Notes: generated by a model from the sequence alone, not told the origin. 64,000 nucleotides of DNA from Embleya sp049739465 (GCF_049739465.1 NZ_JBMHHY010000004.1:338073-402072), one strand, 5' to 3'; shown: positions 25,554-34,800, counted from the first letter of the stretch. Numbers and translations are program-made.

Positions 25554-28500
25554 GTGGCTGAGACGACCCTGTCCCTCCCCCCGGCGCGGCCGGCCGAGCC
25601 GCCCGCCGTGCCGTCGGCGGCCGAACCACCGGCCGACCGACCGCGCGGCAGGCGCTGGTTGCCGGGGTTCTGGGCGCTGGTCTTCCTGGCGTTCCTGGCC
25701 CGCTCGCCGGGCCGGATGACGTTCGAGACCAAACTCGGCGTGGTCACCGACCCGTGGGGCTTCCTCGGCGACCTGGGCAGCCTGTGGCACGACCGGGCCG
25801 GTTTCGGCGGCCTCACCGACCAGTACGTGGGCTACGCGTTCCCGATCCTGCCCTACTACGCGCTCGCCGATCTGGTCCATCTGCCGGTGTGGTTGGCCGA
25901 ACGGTTGTGGCTCTCGCTGATCGTCACCGGCGCGTTCTGGGGGGCACTGCGGCTGGCCGAACGGCTTCGTGTGGGCACCTCGCGCAGCCGGCTGCTCGGC
26001 GCGGTCGGCTACGCGCTGTGGCCCACGTTCACCATCGTGATCGGCTCCACCTCGGCCGCCGTGTTGCCCGGCGCACTGCTGCCGTGGGTGTTGCTTCCGC
26101 TGCTGAACACCCGGCTGAGCCCGCGCGCCGCCGCGACCCGCTCGGCGCTGCTGATCCCGTTCATGGGCGGGGTCAACGCCGCTTCCACGCTGGCCGCGCT
26201 GCTCCCGGTCGGGCTGTACCTGCTCAGCCGGCCGGCCGGACCGCGCAGATGGCCGCTGCTCGGCTGGTGGGTTCTGGGTGTGGTGTTGGCGACCGCGTGG
26301 TGGGTGGTCCCGCTGCTGTTGCTGGGCGTGTACGGGGAGAACTTCCTGCCCTACGTCGAGCAGGCGGACACCACCACGAGCACGATGTCCGCGACCGAAC
26401 TGCTGCGCGGCGCGGGCGACTGGGTGGCGTATCTGAACTTCGGCGAGCCGTGGTTGCCCGCCGGGTGGACGGTGGCCACCTCGGCGATCACCATCCTGGG
26501 CTCGGCGTTCGCCGCCGCGCTCGGCCTGGCCGGGCTGGCCCGGCGCGATCTGCCCGAGCGGCGCTGGTTGTCGCTGGTCGTGCTGACCGTGGTGGCCATC
26601 GCGCTGGCCGGCTACGCGGGTTCGCTCGGCGCGCCGTTCCACGGGCCGGTCCGCGACTGGGTGGACGGGCCGCTGCGGCCGTTCCGCAACATCTACAAGT
26701 TCCAACCGGGACTGGCCCTGGCGCTGATCCTGGGCCTGACCCACCTGGTCGGCACGGTGCGCGGGCCCGCGCGGCCGGTGGTCAACGCGCGCCTGGTGCC
26801 CGCCGTCGCCGCGTTGCTGATCCTGCCCGGTCTGGCCTGGCCCTACCTGAACGGGACGATCCTGCAGCCCGGCGCGTTCAAGAAGCTGCCGCACCACTGG
26901 CAACAGACCGCCGACTGGCTGAAGCAGAACTCCGCCGACACCCGCGCCCTGGTCGTCCCGGCCACCGCGCACGGCCTGTACACGTGGGGCTCGCCGATCG
27001 ACGAACCGCTCGACCCACTGGCCGATTCCCCGTGGGCGCAACGGGACTTCGTCCCGTTCGGGACCCCCGGCGCGCGGCGGATGACCGACGCGATCGAGCA
27101 GGCCCTGCTCACCGGCGGCGAGGTACCCGGACTGCGCGACTTCCTGGCCCGCGCCGGCCTGTACACCGTCGTGGTGCGCAACGACCTGGACCCCGACCAG
27201 ATCGGCTACGTCCCGCCGCTCGTGGTCGAACGCACCCTGGAGGCCTCCGGCTACCACCGGGTGACCGGATTCGGGCCGCTGATCACCGGCGGCCGGATCC
27301 CCGAGGAGACCCCGATCCAGGTACAGGGCCTCTACACCCGGCGGCAGGCCGTGGAGATCTACGAACCGCCCGCCGGCACCCCGCGACCGGGCCGGGTCGG
27401 GGGCCGCGCGGTCGCCGACACCGCGCTGCTCAGCGGCGGCCCCGAGGCGCTGATGCAACTGTCCGCCGACCCGACGATGCGCGAGCACCCGACCGTACTC
27501 ACCGGCGACAAGCACCCCGGCATCGACAAACCCGCCACCCAGATCACCGCGGACGGACTGCGCCGCGCGGACACCCGCTTCGGCCTGGTCAACGCCAACA
27601 CCTCGTACACCTACACCGCGGGCGAACACAATCCGCCGGACAGCTCGCAGGGCGCCGGCGACCCGCCGAAGCAGATCCTCCCGGTGTCGGGCGTCGCCCA
27701 CCAGACCACCGCGGTGCTGCGCGGCGCCGCGTCGGTGACCGCCTCCAGCAGCGGCAACTGGCTCTTCCACCTGCCGCAGTACGACCCGGTCAACGCGTTC
27801 GACGGCGACCCGGCGACCGCGTGGGCCGAGGGCAGCGCGGACGGACCGGTCGGGCAGTGGTTGCGGGTGGAGTTCACCGGGCCCAAGGACATCCCCGCGA
27901 CGCTGCGGGTGACCCCGCTGCCCGGGGACGGGATGCGGGCCGCGCCGACCCGGATCCGGATCGAGACCGATCGCGGCGCACAGGACAGCAACCTGCAGCC
28001 GGACGGCACACCGCAGACCGTCAAGGCGCCCGCCGGGCAGGCCAAGTGGCTCAAACTCACCATCCTGGCCGCGCAGTCCACCCGCTCCGGGCTCTCCGGC
28101 GCCGGATTCGCCGAGGTGTCCATCCCGGGCCTGCAGGTCTCCCGACTGCTGCAACTGCCCACCGACGCCGCCGCGTCCGACGCGCCGAACCAGATCTGGT
28201 CGCTGCACCGGGACAACGACCCGGCCGCACTGTCCCCGGTGGCCGCCGAGGACGGACTACACCGCCGGTTCACCACCCCCGCCGACGCCACCCTCGGCTT
28301 CGACATCCGCGCCACCGCGAACCCCGGCCCGGACCTGGACCGACTCGTGGTGAGCGCCGCACCGAACCAGGCCCGCCGAATCACCGCCACCGCCGAATCC
28401 ACCGCGCATACCGCCCCCGGGCTCAGCGCGCGCAACCTGGTCGACGGCGACCTGACCACCGCGTGGATCGCCGGCGACCGCCCGGTGATCCAGCTGAGCT

Positions 28501-30110
28501 GGCCGGGCCGGGAGACCATCGACCGGATGGTGCTCGCCCCGGCCGGCGGCCTGTCCACCCGCCCCGAGCAGGTGCTGATCAGCTCGCCCAACGGCTCGGC
28601 GACCGCGTCCGTCGACGAGAACGGCCTGGTCCGCTTCGAACCGATCACCACCGACCGACTCACCATCACGATCAGCAAGGTCGCCCCACTGACCATCCAC
28701 AACCCGCTCGCCGACGACCGCCTGCAACTCCCGGTCGGGCTCGGCGAGATCTACGTGCCGGCGCTGGACAAGCTGCGCACCCCGCCGCCGGACCCGTCGG
28801 CGCGGTTCACCCTGCCGTGCGGACAGGGCCCACCGCTGGCCGTCGACGGCGTCCTGCACGCGACCGGCGCGACCGGCTCGGTGCGCGACCTGACCGAACG
28901 CCGACCCGTGCGGGTCCGGCTGTGCGCCGACGAGGCCCCGGGCGGCACCCTGTCCCTGGGCCGCGGGCCGCACACCGTCGAGGCAGGCAACCAGGGCGCG
29001 CTCGAGGTCACCGACATCACCATCAGCCGAGGCCAACTGCCGTCCACCGCACCGCAGTCCGCCCGCTCGGCGGTGGCCGCCGACTGGAGCGGCGACCGGC
29101 GCAGCGTGCGGATGGGGGCCGGCGAGGCCACCTACCTCCAGATGTACGAGAACCACAACTCCGGCTGGAAGGCCACACTCGACGGCAAGGAGCTGACGTC
29201 GGTACGGATCGACGGCTGGCAACAGGGCTGGCTGGTCCCGGCGGGCGCGGCCGGCACGGTAGAGCTCAGCTACGAACCGGGCGAGGTGTACCGGGGCGGA
29301 CTGATCGGCGGCGGCGTGGCGCTGCTCGCACTGCTCGCGCTCGCCTTCGTCCGCCGCCGCGACGCGGGCCCGGCCGACCCCGACCACGCGTTGCCGATCG
29401 ACCCGCCCGCGCCCGGCCCGATCCTGGGCCTGCTCGCGCTCACCGCCGTACTGGTCTTCGTCGCCGGGCCGCTCGCGCTGCTCGTACCGGCCCTGGCCGT
29501 GGTCGCCCACCTGCGACACCGCCTCCTGGTCCCGATCGCGCTGGTCGCGATGGCCGGCGCCGGGATCGCGGCGGCGACCGGGGCCAATGACGCGCTGGTC
29601 GACGGCGAGGGCTCGTTCGGGCCGGCCGCCCAGGCATTGGCGCTGATCGCGGTGTGCGCGGCGCTGGTGACGGTGGGCGGCGAGTCGGCTCGGGACGACG
29701 GCTCGACCGGGGCGAACCCCGGGCCGTGGTACGGGAGTTGGCGACGCCGGTCGCCCTCGGATCTCGCGGAAGGGGCCCATCCGCCGGTCGGCGGACCCGG
29801 ATCCGGCGCCACCCCGGCCGGCGCGCCGGACCCCGAGTACGGCGGCCTCGCCGCGCTCTTCCCACCCCCGCCGGCCGCTCCCCCGCCGCCCGGCGCGGTG
29901 GTGTCCACGGCCGAGCCCGGGACGGTGCCGGTGGCACCGCCGCGGCCCGACGAACCGCCGGCCCCGGGCGCGCCCGCTGCGGCGTCGACCGAGCCCCAGG
30001 CGCAGCCGACCACACACCACGCAGGACCGGATCGGGAGGCCGACACGGCCGAGTTGCCGACACTGCCGACGCTCCCGCCACCCGACGGTAAGGGGAACGA
30101 ACAACCATGA
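25554..30110 (+). CDS. AftD-like alpha-(1->3)-arabinofuranosyltransferase
   Basis: Very large integral membrane protein of 1518 residues. The first ~430 residues hold about ten hydrophobic helices of the GT-C/DUF3367 type. An early loop (residues near 60-100, GVVTDPWGFLGDLGSLWHD and GYAFPILPYY) carries the acidic residues expected to be catalytic. Two discoidin-like (F5/8-type) carbohydrate-binding modules follow around 740-860 (DPVNAFDGDPATAWAEG) and 960-1060 (LVDGDLTTAWI). Then come a C-terminal helix group (about 1245-1380) and a 140-residue Pro-rich tail. GGAGG at 25544-25548 sets GTG25554. In mycobacteria AftD extends arabinan from decaprenyl-phospho-arabinose outside the membrane. Streptomyces lacks mycolyl-arabinogalactan, so the acceptor here is unknown. 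It overlaps the next gene by ATGA. Confidence 0.88.
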   Translation: MAETTLSLPPARPAEPPAVPSAAEPPADRPRGRRWLPGFWALVFLAFLARSPGRMTFETKLGVVTDPWGFLGDLGSLWHDRAGFGGLTDQYVGYAFPILPYYALADLVHLPVWLAERLWLSLIVTGAFWGALRLAERLRVGTSRSRLLGAVGYALWPTFTIVIGSTSAAVLPGALLPWVLLPLLNTRLSPRAAATRSALLIPFMGGVNAASTLAALLPVGLYLLSRPAGPRRWPLLGWWVLGVVLATAWWVVPLLLLGVYGENFLPYVEQADTTTSTMSATELLRGAGDWVAYLNFGEPWLPAGWTVATSAITILGSAFAAALGLAGLARRDLPERRWLSLVVLTVVAIALAGYAGSLGAPFHGPVRDWVDGPLRPFRNIYKFQPGLALALILGLTHLVGTVRGPARPVVNARLVPAVAALLILPGLAWPYLNGTILQPGAFKKLPHHWQQTADWLKQNSADTRALVVPATAHGLYTWGSPIDEPLDPLADSPWAQRDFVPFGTPGARRMTDAIEQALLTGGEVPGLRDFLARAGLYTVVVRNDLDPDQIGYVPPLVVERTLEASGYHRVTGFGPLITGGRIPEETPIQVQGLYTRRQAVEIYEPPAGTPRPGRVGGRAVADTALLSGGPEALMQLSADPTMREHPTVLTGDKHPGIDKPATQITADGLRRADTRFGLVNANTSYTYTAGEHNPPDSSQGAGDPPKQILPVSGVAHQTTAVLRGAASVTASSSGNWLFHLPQYDPVNAFDGDPATAWAEGSADGPVGQWLRVEFTGPKDIPATLRVTPLPGDGMRAAPTRIRIETDRGAQDSNLQPDGTPQTVKAPAGQAKWLKLTILAAQSTRSGLSGAGFAEVSIPGLQVSRLLQLPTDAAASDAPNQIWSLHRDNDPAALSPVAAEDGLHRRFTTPADATLGFDIRATANPGPDLDRLVVSAAPNQARRITATAESTAHTAPGLSARNLVDGDLTTAWIAGDRPVIQLSWPGRETIDRMVLAPAGGLSTRPEQVLISSPNGSATASVDENGLVRFEPITTDRLTITISKVAPLTIHNPLADDRLQLPVGLGEIYVPALDKLRTPPPDPSARFTLPCGQGPPLAVDGVLHATGATGSVRDLTERRPVRVRLCADEAPGGTLSLGRGPHTVEAGNQGALEVTDITISRGQLPSTAPQSARSAVAADWSGDRRSVRMGAGEATYLQMYENHNSGWKATLDGKELTSVRIDGWQQGWLVPAGAAGTVELSYEPGEVYRGGLIGGGVALLALLALAFVRRRDAGPADPDHALPIDPPAPGPILGLLALTAVLVFVAGPLALLVPALAVVAHLRHRLLVPIALVAMAGAGIAAATGANDALVDGEGSFGPAAQALALIAVCAALVTVGGESARDDGSTGANPGPWYGSWRRRSPSDLAEGAHPPVGGPGSGATPAGAPDPEYGGLAALFPPPPAAPPPPGAVVSTAEPGTVPVAPPRPDEPPAPGAPAAASTEPQAQPTTHHAGPDREADTAELPTLPTLPPPDGKGNEQP

Positions 30111-31468
30111 CCGCAGTGCGTCCGGCTCGGCGCGACCATCCGGCCGAGCCGGCCCTCGCCCGGATCCCGTTCCCGCTCGTCGACGAATTCTCCCGGCAAC
30201 ACCAGCGGCCGGGCGAGCCGATCGCCGTGCACATGGAGATCCGGCTGCCCGGGCAACCGGAACCGGCCCGGCTGCGCGCCGCGTTCCGGGCCGCGCTGTG
30301 CCGGCACGCCCGGGCGCTGGTCCGCGAGGCGCCCGGGCGGTGGTATCGGCGACGCTACGAATGGGAACTCACCGACGCGCCCGACCTCGAACCGGTCGGC
30401 TTCCCGCCGGCCGGACCGGACGCATTGGCCCGGGCCCGCGCGGTGGCCCTGGCCGAGGCACCACCACTGTCCCTGGCCCCGCCGATCCGACTGGAGGTGA
30501 TCCGCTCCTCGCCGACCGCCGCCGGTTGTGTCCTGCTGTGCACGATCCACCACACCGCCCTGGACGGCCCCGCCTTCCTGCGCGTCCTGGCCAGCACCGC
30601 CGAGTTGTACGGCGGCGCCGGCGAACCGGCCGACCCACCGCCGAACCACTCGGCCCGCCCCGCCCCCGGCCGCCCGGCCGGACCCACCCTCGATCCCGGC
30701 CCGCCACTGGCCCGTTCGGCCCGGGTCGCCCCGGCCCCCGCCGCCCACCCGGGCCGGCGCGTCGGCAACGGCGTGCTGCTCGGCGAACTCCCGGTCCGCC
30801 CCCGCCCACCCGGCGCCGACCACACCGTCAACGACCGCCTCCTGGTCGCCACATGCCTGATGATCGCCCGCTGGAATCGGCTGCACGACGCGCCCACCCG
30901 GCCGATCCGGATCACCATGCCGATCGACGACCGCCCGCGCGGCGTCGAGATGCCGATCGGCAACGGCACCCGACTGGTCGAAGTCCGCTTCGGCCCCCGG
31001 GAATACGCCGGCGAACCCGGCCCGGACCAGATCGCCGAACTGCTCCGCCGCACCGCCCGCCGCACCGCCGAACTCAAGGCGATCCGCCGACCACCACTGG
31101 GCCGCGGCGCCGCACTGCTGACCGCGCCGGTGCTCCCGGTCGGGCTGCGCGCCGCGCTCACCCGGGGCCTGGGCCGGGCGATCGGCCCGTGGACGTCCAG
31201 CACCCTGCTCAGCAATCTGGGCCGGATCCCCTACCCGCTCGACTTCGGCGACGCCGGCCGCGCCGACGCGGTCTGGGTCTCGGCGCCCACCCGGATGCCC
31301 CGGGGACTCACCCTGACCACCACCGGCACCGGCGACCGGCTGCACGTGGCGCTGCGCTGGTCGCGCGCCCTGCTCGACGACGAGGCGGGGCGACGGCTCT
31401 ACGGCTTCTTCGCGGAATCCCTGGCCGCGGTCTCGGCCGTCCCGCCGACCGAGGGCGGCGCACCATGA
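30107..31468 (+). CDS. Condensation-domain (PapA-like) acyltransferase
   Basis: Stand-alone protein of 453 residues with the chloramphenicol-acetyltransferase fold. The active-site motif IHHTALDGPAFLRVL (HHxxxDG) lies near residue 145, and the second half has NDRLLVATCLMIARWN and SNLGRIPYPLDFGD as in polyketide-associated acyltransferases. There is no carrier protein or adenylation domain, so it likely transfers an acyl group from CoA or a free carrier to a hydroxyl. The four-base overlap with the AftD-like gene and with the next methyltransferase gene ties it to the same pathway, probably acylating the glycan. Confidence 0.83.
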   Translation: MTAVRPARRDHPAEPALARIPFPLVDEFSRQHQRPGEPIAVHMEIRLPGQPEPARLRAAFRAALCRHARALVREAPGRWYRRRYEWELTDAPDLEPVGFPPAGPDALARARAVALAEAPPLSLAPPIRLEVIRSSPTAAGCVLLCTIHHTALDGPAFLRVLASTAELYGGAGEPADPPPNHSARPAPGRPAGPTLDPGPPLARSARVAPAPAAHPGRRVGNGVLLGELPVRPRPPGADHTVNDRLLVATCLMIARWNRLHDAPTRPIRITMPIDDRPRGVEMPIGNGTRLVEVRFGPREYAGEPGPDQIAELLRRTARRTAELKAIRRPPLGRGAALLTAPVLPVGLRAALTRGLGRAIGPWTSSTLLSNLGRIPYPLDFGDAGRADAVWVSAPTRMPRGLTLTTTGTGDRLHVALRWSRALLDDEAGRRLYGFFAESLAAVSAVPPTEGGAP

Positions 31469-32193
31469 CCGACACCCACGACCTGCGCCCCGCCGAGCTG
31501 CGCGACTTCTACGAGGACCCCGCCGTACCGGTGGCCTCCGGCCCCGAACGCAGCCGCCGCCAGGCCGTCATGCTGGCCCGCGCGCTCGGCCCGGAACCGG
31601 CGCTGATCGTCGACATCGGCTGCGGCGACGGCTTTGCGGCCTCGGTCGCCGGACCACTGCTCGCCGGACACACCCTGGTCGGGATCGACTGGTCGCAGGA
31701 CGCGCTGCGCCGCGCGGCGGGCCGGCTGCGCCACCGCGTACGCGGCGAACTCACGGACGGCGGGCTGCCGTTGGCCGATGCGAGTGTGGATGCCGTGTTG
31801 TTCGGCGAGGTGCTCGAACACCTGGTGGACCCGGACGCCGCGCTCGACGAACTGCGCCGCGTACTCAAACCGCGCGGCCACCTGATGCTCTCCACCCCGA
31901 ACCTGGCCGCCTGGTACAACCGCGCACTGCTCCTGGCCGGCGTGCAACCGATCTTCTCCGAGGTCAGCCTGCGCGGGATCCACGGCCGCCCCGGCGCCCA
32001 GGTGGTCGGCCACCTGCGGCTGTACACCGCCCGCGCGCTCCGCGAGTTCCTCACCGCGTCCGGTTTCGAGGTGATCCGGCTCGGCGGGGCACCGTTCCAC
32101 GGCGTGCCGCGCGTCCTACGCCCCCTGGACCGGGCCGTGTGCGCGGCCCCCTCGCTCGCCTCGATCCTGCTCGTCCACGCGCGGCGGGCCTAG
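31465..32193 (+). CDS. Class I SAM methyltransferase
   Basis: Cytoplasmic enzyme of 242 residues. ALIVDIGCGDGFAASVAG is the SAM loop, LPLADASVDAVLFGEVLEHLVDPDAALDELRRVLKPRGHL covers the Methyltransf_11 core, and YTARALREFLTASGFEVIRL is the usual tail. ATG31465 overlaps the acyltransferase stop. It is one of three methyltransferases in the cluster, with the 69-residue Trm112-like protein encoded about 0.9 kb downstream. Confidence 0.9.
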   Translation: MTDTHDLRPAELRDFYEDPAVPVASGPERSRRQAVMLARALGPEPALIVDIGCGDGFAASVAGPLLAGHTLVGIDWSQDALRRAAGRLRHRVRGELTDGGLPLADASVDAVLFGEVLEHLVDPDAALDELRRVLKPRGHLMLSTPNLAAWYNRALLLAGVQPIFSEVSLRGIHGRPGAQVVGHLRLYTARALREFLTASGFEVIRLGGAPFHGVPRVLRPLDRAVCAAPSLASILLVHARRA

Positions 32194-32195
32194 CC

Positions 32196-33089
32196 ATGTG
32201 GTGGGGAGTCGCCGCGGCACTGCTCGCCAACGTCCTCTACAGCAGCGGATTCGTGCTGGAGAAGCGGGCGTTGACCGGCCTGCCGGCGCTCACCGCGGGC
32301 CGCCCGCTGCGGGTGGTCCGACTGCTGCTGCGCAGCCCGCTGTGGTTGGCCGGCTCGCTCGCGCTCGCCGCGGGCTTCGCCGCGCAACTCGCGGTCTATC
32401 GCACGTTGCCGATCGCCGCCGCGCAGGGCATCTTCGTGGCCGGCCTGGTCTTGCTGCTCCTGCTGTCCGCGACGGTGCTCGGTGAGCGGCCCACCGCTCG
32501 CGAACGGGCCGGTGTACTGGCCGTACTCGCCGCACTGGCCATGGTGGTCGGCTCGCTGCGCGACTCGGACGCGGTCGGCGAGCGGGCTCCGGTCGGCCGA
32601 CTGCTCGTGGTCTGCCTGCCCGCACTGGCCGCCGGGTTGTGGCTCTACCTGGCCGCCGCGCGGCGCGACCGGGACCCGAATCGGCCGGCCGGGACCGGCG
32701 TCGAGTACGGCGTGGCGGTCGGCCTGCTGTACGGGGTCAGTTCGCTCGCGATCAAGGGCGTCGCCGGCCGATTGACCACGCACGGTGTCGGCAACGCGGC
32801 CCTGGCACTGCTGCGTTCGCCCTACCCGTACCTCCTGGTCGGCACCGGCGCCGCCGGCCTGGTGTTGTCCCAGACCGCGCTGCAGCGCTGTCGGGCGTCG
32901 CTGATCGTGCCGGTGTGCACCACGGTGTCCGCGCTGTTCACCGCCGTTGTGGGCACGTTCGCCTTCGGCGAGTCGCTGCCCGCCGATTTGCCGCGGCTGA
33001 CCCTGCGCCTGGCCGGCACCGCGCTCGCGGTCACCGTCCTGCTCGTCCTGCCGCGCCACGACGAAGTCCCCGTGCCCGTGCGGCAATAG
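32196..33089 (+). CDS. DMT-superfamily (EamA-like) membrane protein
   Basis: Integral membrane protein of 297 residues with nine or ten hydrophobic helices in two similar halves. The first starts at WWGVAAALLANVLYSSGFVLEKRAL and the second near GVEYGVAVGLLYGVSSLAIKGV, each with a conserved Glu/Lys in its first helix. DMT proteins export metabolites or flip lipid-linked sugars (as ArnE/ArnF do). In this cluster, flipping of a polyprenyl-phosphate sugar donor for the AftD-like enzyme is a reasonable guess. It starts three bases after the methyltransferase stop. Confidence 0.8.
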   Translation: MWWGVAAALLANVLYSSGFVLEKRALTGLPALTAGRPLRVVRLLLRSPLWLAGSLALAAGFAAQLAVYRTLPIAAAQGIFVAGLVLLLLLSATVLGERPTARERAGVLAVLAALAMVVGSLRDSDAVGERAPVGRLLVVCLPALAAGLWLYLAAARRDRDPNRPAGTGVEYGVAVGLLYGVSSLAIKGVAGRLTTHGVGNAALALLRSPYPYLLVGTGAAGLVLSQTALQRCRASLIVPVCTTVSALFTAVVGTFAFGESLPADLPRLTLRLAGTALAVTVLLVLPRHDEVPVPVRQ

Positions 33090-33133
33090 CCCGCCGAATC
33101 GCCGAATCGACCGCCCGGTAGAGGAGTCGCCCG

Positions 33134-33343
33134 ATGGAACCCGACAACCCGCTGCTGCGGATCCTGGCCTGCCCGCTGGACAAGGGCCCGCTGGTCCTGC
33201 TGGGCCCGGAGGACGCCCTGTACAACCCCCGGCTGCGCCGCCGCTATCCGATCCTGGACGGCATCCCGCAGTTGTTGCCCTCCTCCGGTGTCCCGGTCTC
33301 CGCCGCCGAACACGCCCGGATCACCGAGCGGACCGGGTCGTGA
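33134..33343 (+). CDS. Trm112-like protein
   Basis: Small protein of 69 residues of the Trm112/YcaR family. It shows LLRILACPLDKGPLVLL, a central LYNPRLRRRYPILDGIPQLL and the usual length. Only one Cys is kept, so no zinc site is expected, as in many bacterial members. GAGGAG sits eight bases before ATG33134. Trm112 proteins bind and activate class I methyltransferases. Here three methyltransferase genes share the operon, and its stop overlaps the FkbM gene start (GTGA). Confidence 0.85.
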   Translation: MEPDNPLLRILACPLDKGPLVLLGPEDALYNPRLRRRYPILDGIPQLLPSSGVPVSAAEHARITERTGS

Positions 33344-34110
33344 CACTCGCCGCGCGGCTTGCCCCCCGGGTGCCGCCGAGGCTGGTCCGCACCGCCGTCG
33401 ACGTGCTGTATCCGCGCTTCGAACCGGAGTTGCGCCGACTGGCCGACTTCGTCCCGCGCGGCGGCACCGCGGTGGACGTGGGCGGCTGGTATGGGCCCTG
33501 GTCGCGCCGGCTGGCCCGGCGCGCCGACCTGGTGCTGACCGTGGAGCCGGTCCCACACCTGGCCGAACTGATCGGCGCGGGTGGGCCGGCCAACATCCGG
33601 GTGGTCGCGGCGGCGGCCGGCGATCGGGCCGAGGGCACCGTCGCGCTGTGGCTCCCGCCGGGCGATCGCGGCGATCGGGGCGTGTCGTCGCTGGTCCGCC
33701 GGGCCATCCACGACCGGGCGGTGGAGGTGCCCTGCGTCCGCCTGGACGACCTGGCGGCGACCGACGTCACGTTCGTCAAGATCGACGTGGACGGCAGCGA
33801 ACCGGCGGTACTGCACGGCGCCGAGGCGATCATCCGCCGCGACCGCCCGGCCCTGTTCATCGAGTTGGAGGCGCGCATCCAGTGCCCCGCGCCCGTGCTC
33901 GACTTCCTGACCGAACTCGGCTACCGGGGCTGGGTGTTGCCCGGCCGACGGTGGCTCCCGCTGGCCGACTTCGACCTGGCCGCCCACCAGTCCCGCACCG
34001 CCCATGTGGCCGACCGCGGCCTGCTGCGCCGCACCCTGGCACCGTTCAACCGCCGCTACGTCAACTCGGTATTGTTCCTGCCGAAGTCCCGCCGCCCGGG
34101 TGCCGATTAG
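33340..34110 (+). CDS. FkbM-family methyltransferase
   Basis: Cytoplasmic O-methyltransferase of 256 residues. GGTAVDVGGWYGPWSRRLA is the SAM loop, and VPCVRLDDLAATDVTFVKIDVDGSEPAVLHGAE is the FkbM signature (LDD...KIDVDGxE). PALFIELEARIQ follows. The family methylates hydroxyls on sugars, polyketides and glycolipids. GTG33340 overlaps the Trm112-like stop. It is the last gene of the cluster and converges on a two-component system, with only 27 GC-rich bases between. Confidence 0.9.
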   Translation: MTLAARLAPRVPPRLVRTAVDVLYPRFEPELRRLADFVPRGGTAVDVGGWYGPWSRRLARRADLVLTVEPVPHLAELIGAGGPANIRVVAAAAGDRAEGTVALWLPPGDRGDRGVSSLVRRAIHDRAVEVPCVRLDDLAATDVTFVKIDVDGSEPAVLHGAEAIIRRDRPALFIELEARIQCPAPVLDFLTELGYRGWVLPGRRWLPLADFDLAAHQSRTAHVADRGLLRRTLAPFNRRYVNSVLFLPKSRRPGAD

Positions 34111-34137
34111 GTCGCCGGCCCCGGCCCCCGCCCCCGC

Positions 34138-34800
34138 TCACAGCAGACCGCGATCGTGGGCGTAGATCGCGGCGTGTGTGCGGTCGCGCAGGCCGAGCCG
34201 GGACAGGATCCGGGAGATGTGGTTCTTGACCGTGCCCTCGCTCAGGAACAACCGGGCGGCGATCTCCCGGTTGGTCGATCCGCCGGCGATCAGCCGGAGC
34301 ACCTCGGTCTCGCGTCCGGTCAGCAGGCCGGGGTCCGGCGCGGCGGGAGGCGGCGGTTCCGGACGGGTCAGGCCGGCGGCCAGCCGGCGGGTGATCGAGG
34401 CGTCGAGTTGGGCGACCCCGTCTCGGGCCAGCCGTACGGCGGCGGCCAGTTGCGCCGCCGGCAGGTTCTTCAGCAGGTAGCCGATCGCCCCCGCGCGCAA
34501 CGCGTCGGCCACGTACTCGTCGTCGTCGAACGTGGTCAGCATGATCACCCGGCAGCTCGGCGCCCGTTCGGTCAGTTCCCAGGTCGCGGCGACCCCGTCG
34601 AGGACCGGCATCCGCACGTCCATCAGCACCACGTCGGGCTGCTCGGCGACCGCGACGGTCACCGCGCGGCGACCGTCCGACACCGCGCCGATCACGCTGA
34701 TCCCGGGCTGGATGCCGAGCAGCGACGCGATCCCCTCGCGGACCAGTTCCTGGTCGTCGACCACCAACACCCGTACCGGGTCGTCCCGATCCGCGCTCAT
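34138..34800 (-). CDS. NarL/LuxR-type response regulator
   Basis: Cytoplasmic transcription factor of 220 residues. The receiver domain (1-120) has the acidic pair VVDDQ, phospho-acceptor Asp in DVVLMDVRMP, and Lys in YLLKNLP. The C-terminal LuxR helix-turn-helix reads LTGRETEVLRLIAGGSTNRE, then GTVKNHISRIL. ATG34800 overlaps the kinase stop (ATGA), so the pair is made together. Target genes are unknown; the glycan cluster is adjacent but convergent. Confidence 0.93.
   Translation of the reverse strand: MSADRDDPVRVLVVDDQELVREGIASLLGIQPGISVIGAVSDGRRAVTVAVAEQPDVVLMDVRMPVLDGVAATWELTERAPSCRVIMLTTFDDDEYVADALRAGAIGYLLKNLPAAQLAAAVRLARDGVAQLDASITRRLAAGLTRPEPPPPAAPDPGLLTGRETEVLRLIAGGSTNREIAARLFLSEGTVKNHISRILSRLGLRDRTHAAIYAHDRGLL

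Noticed and set aside
24594..28208. Antisense open frame of about 1200 codons opposite the glycan genes
   Set aside because: Its composition (His/Gln/Gly/Arg rich, no domains) is the complement of GC-biased coding sequence, and the sense strand holds recognisable proteins throughout.
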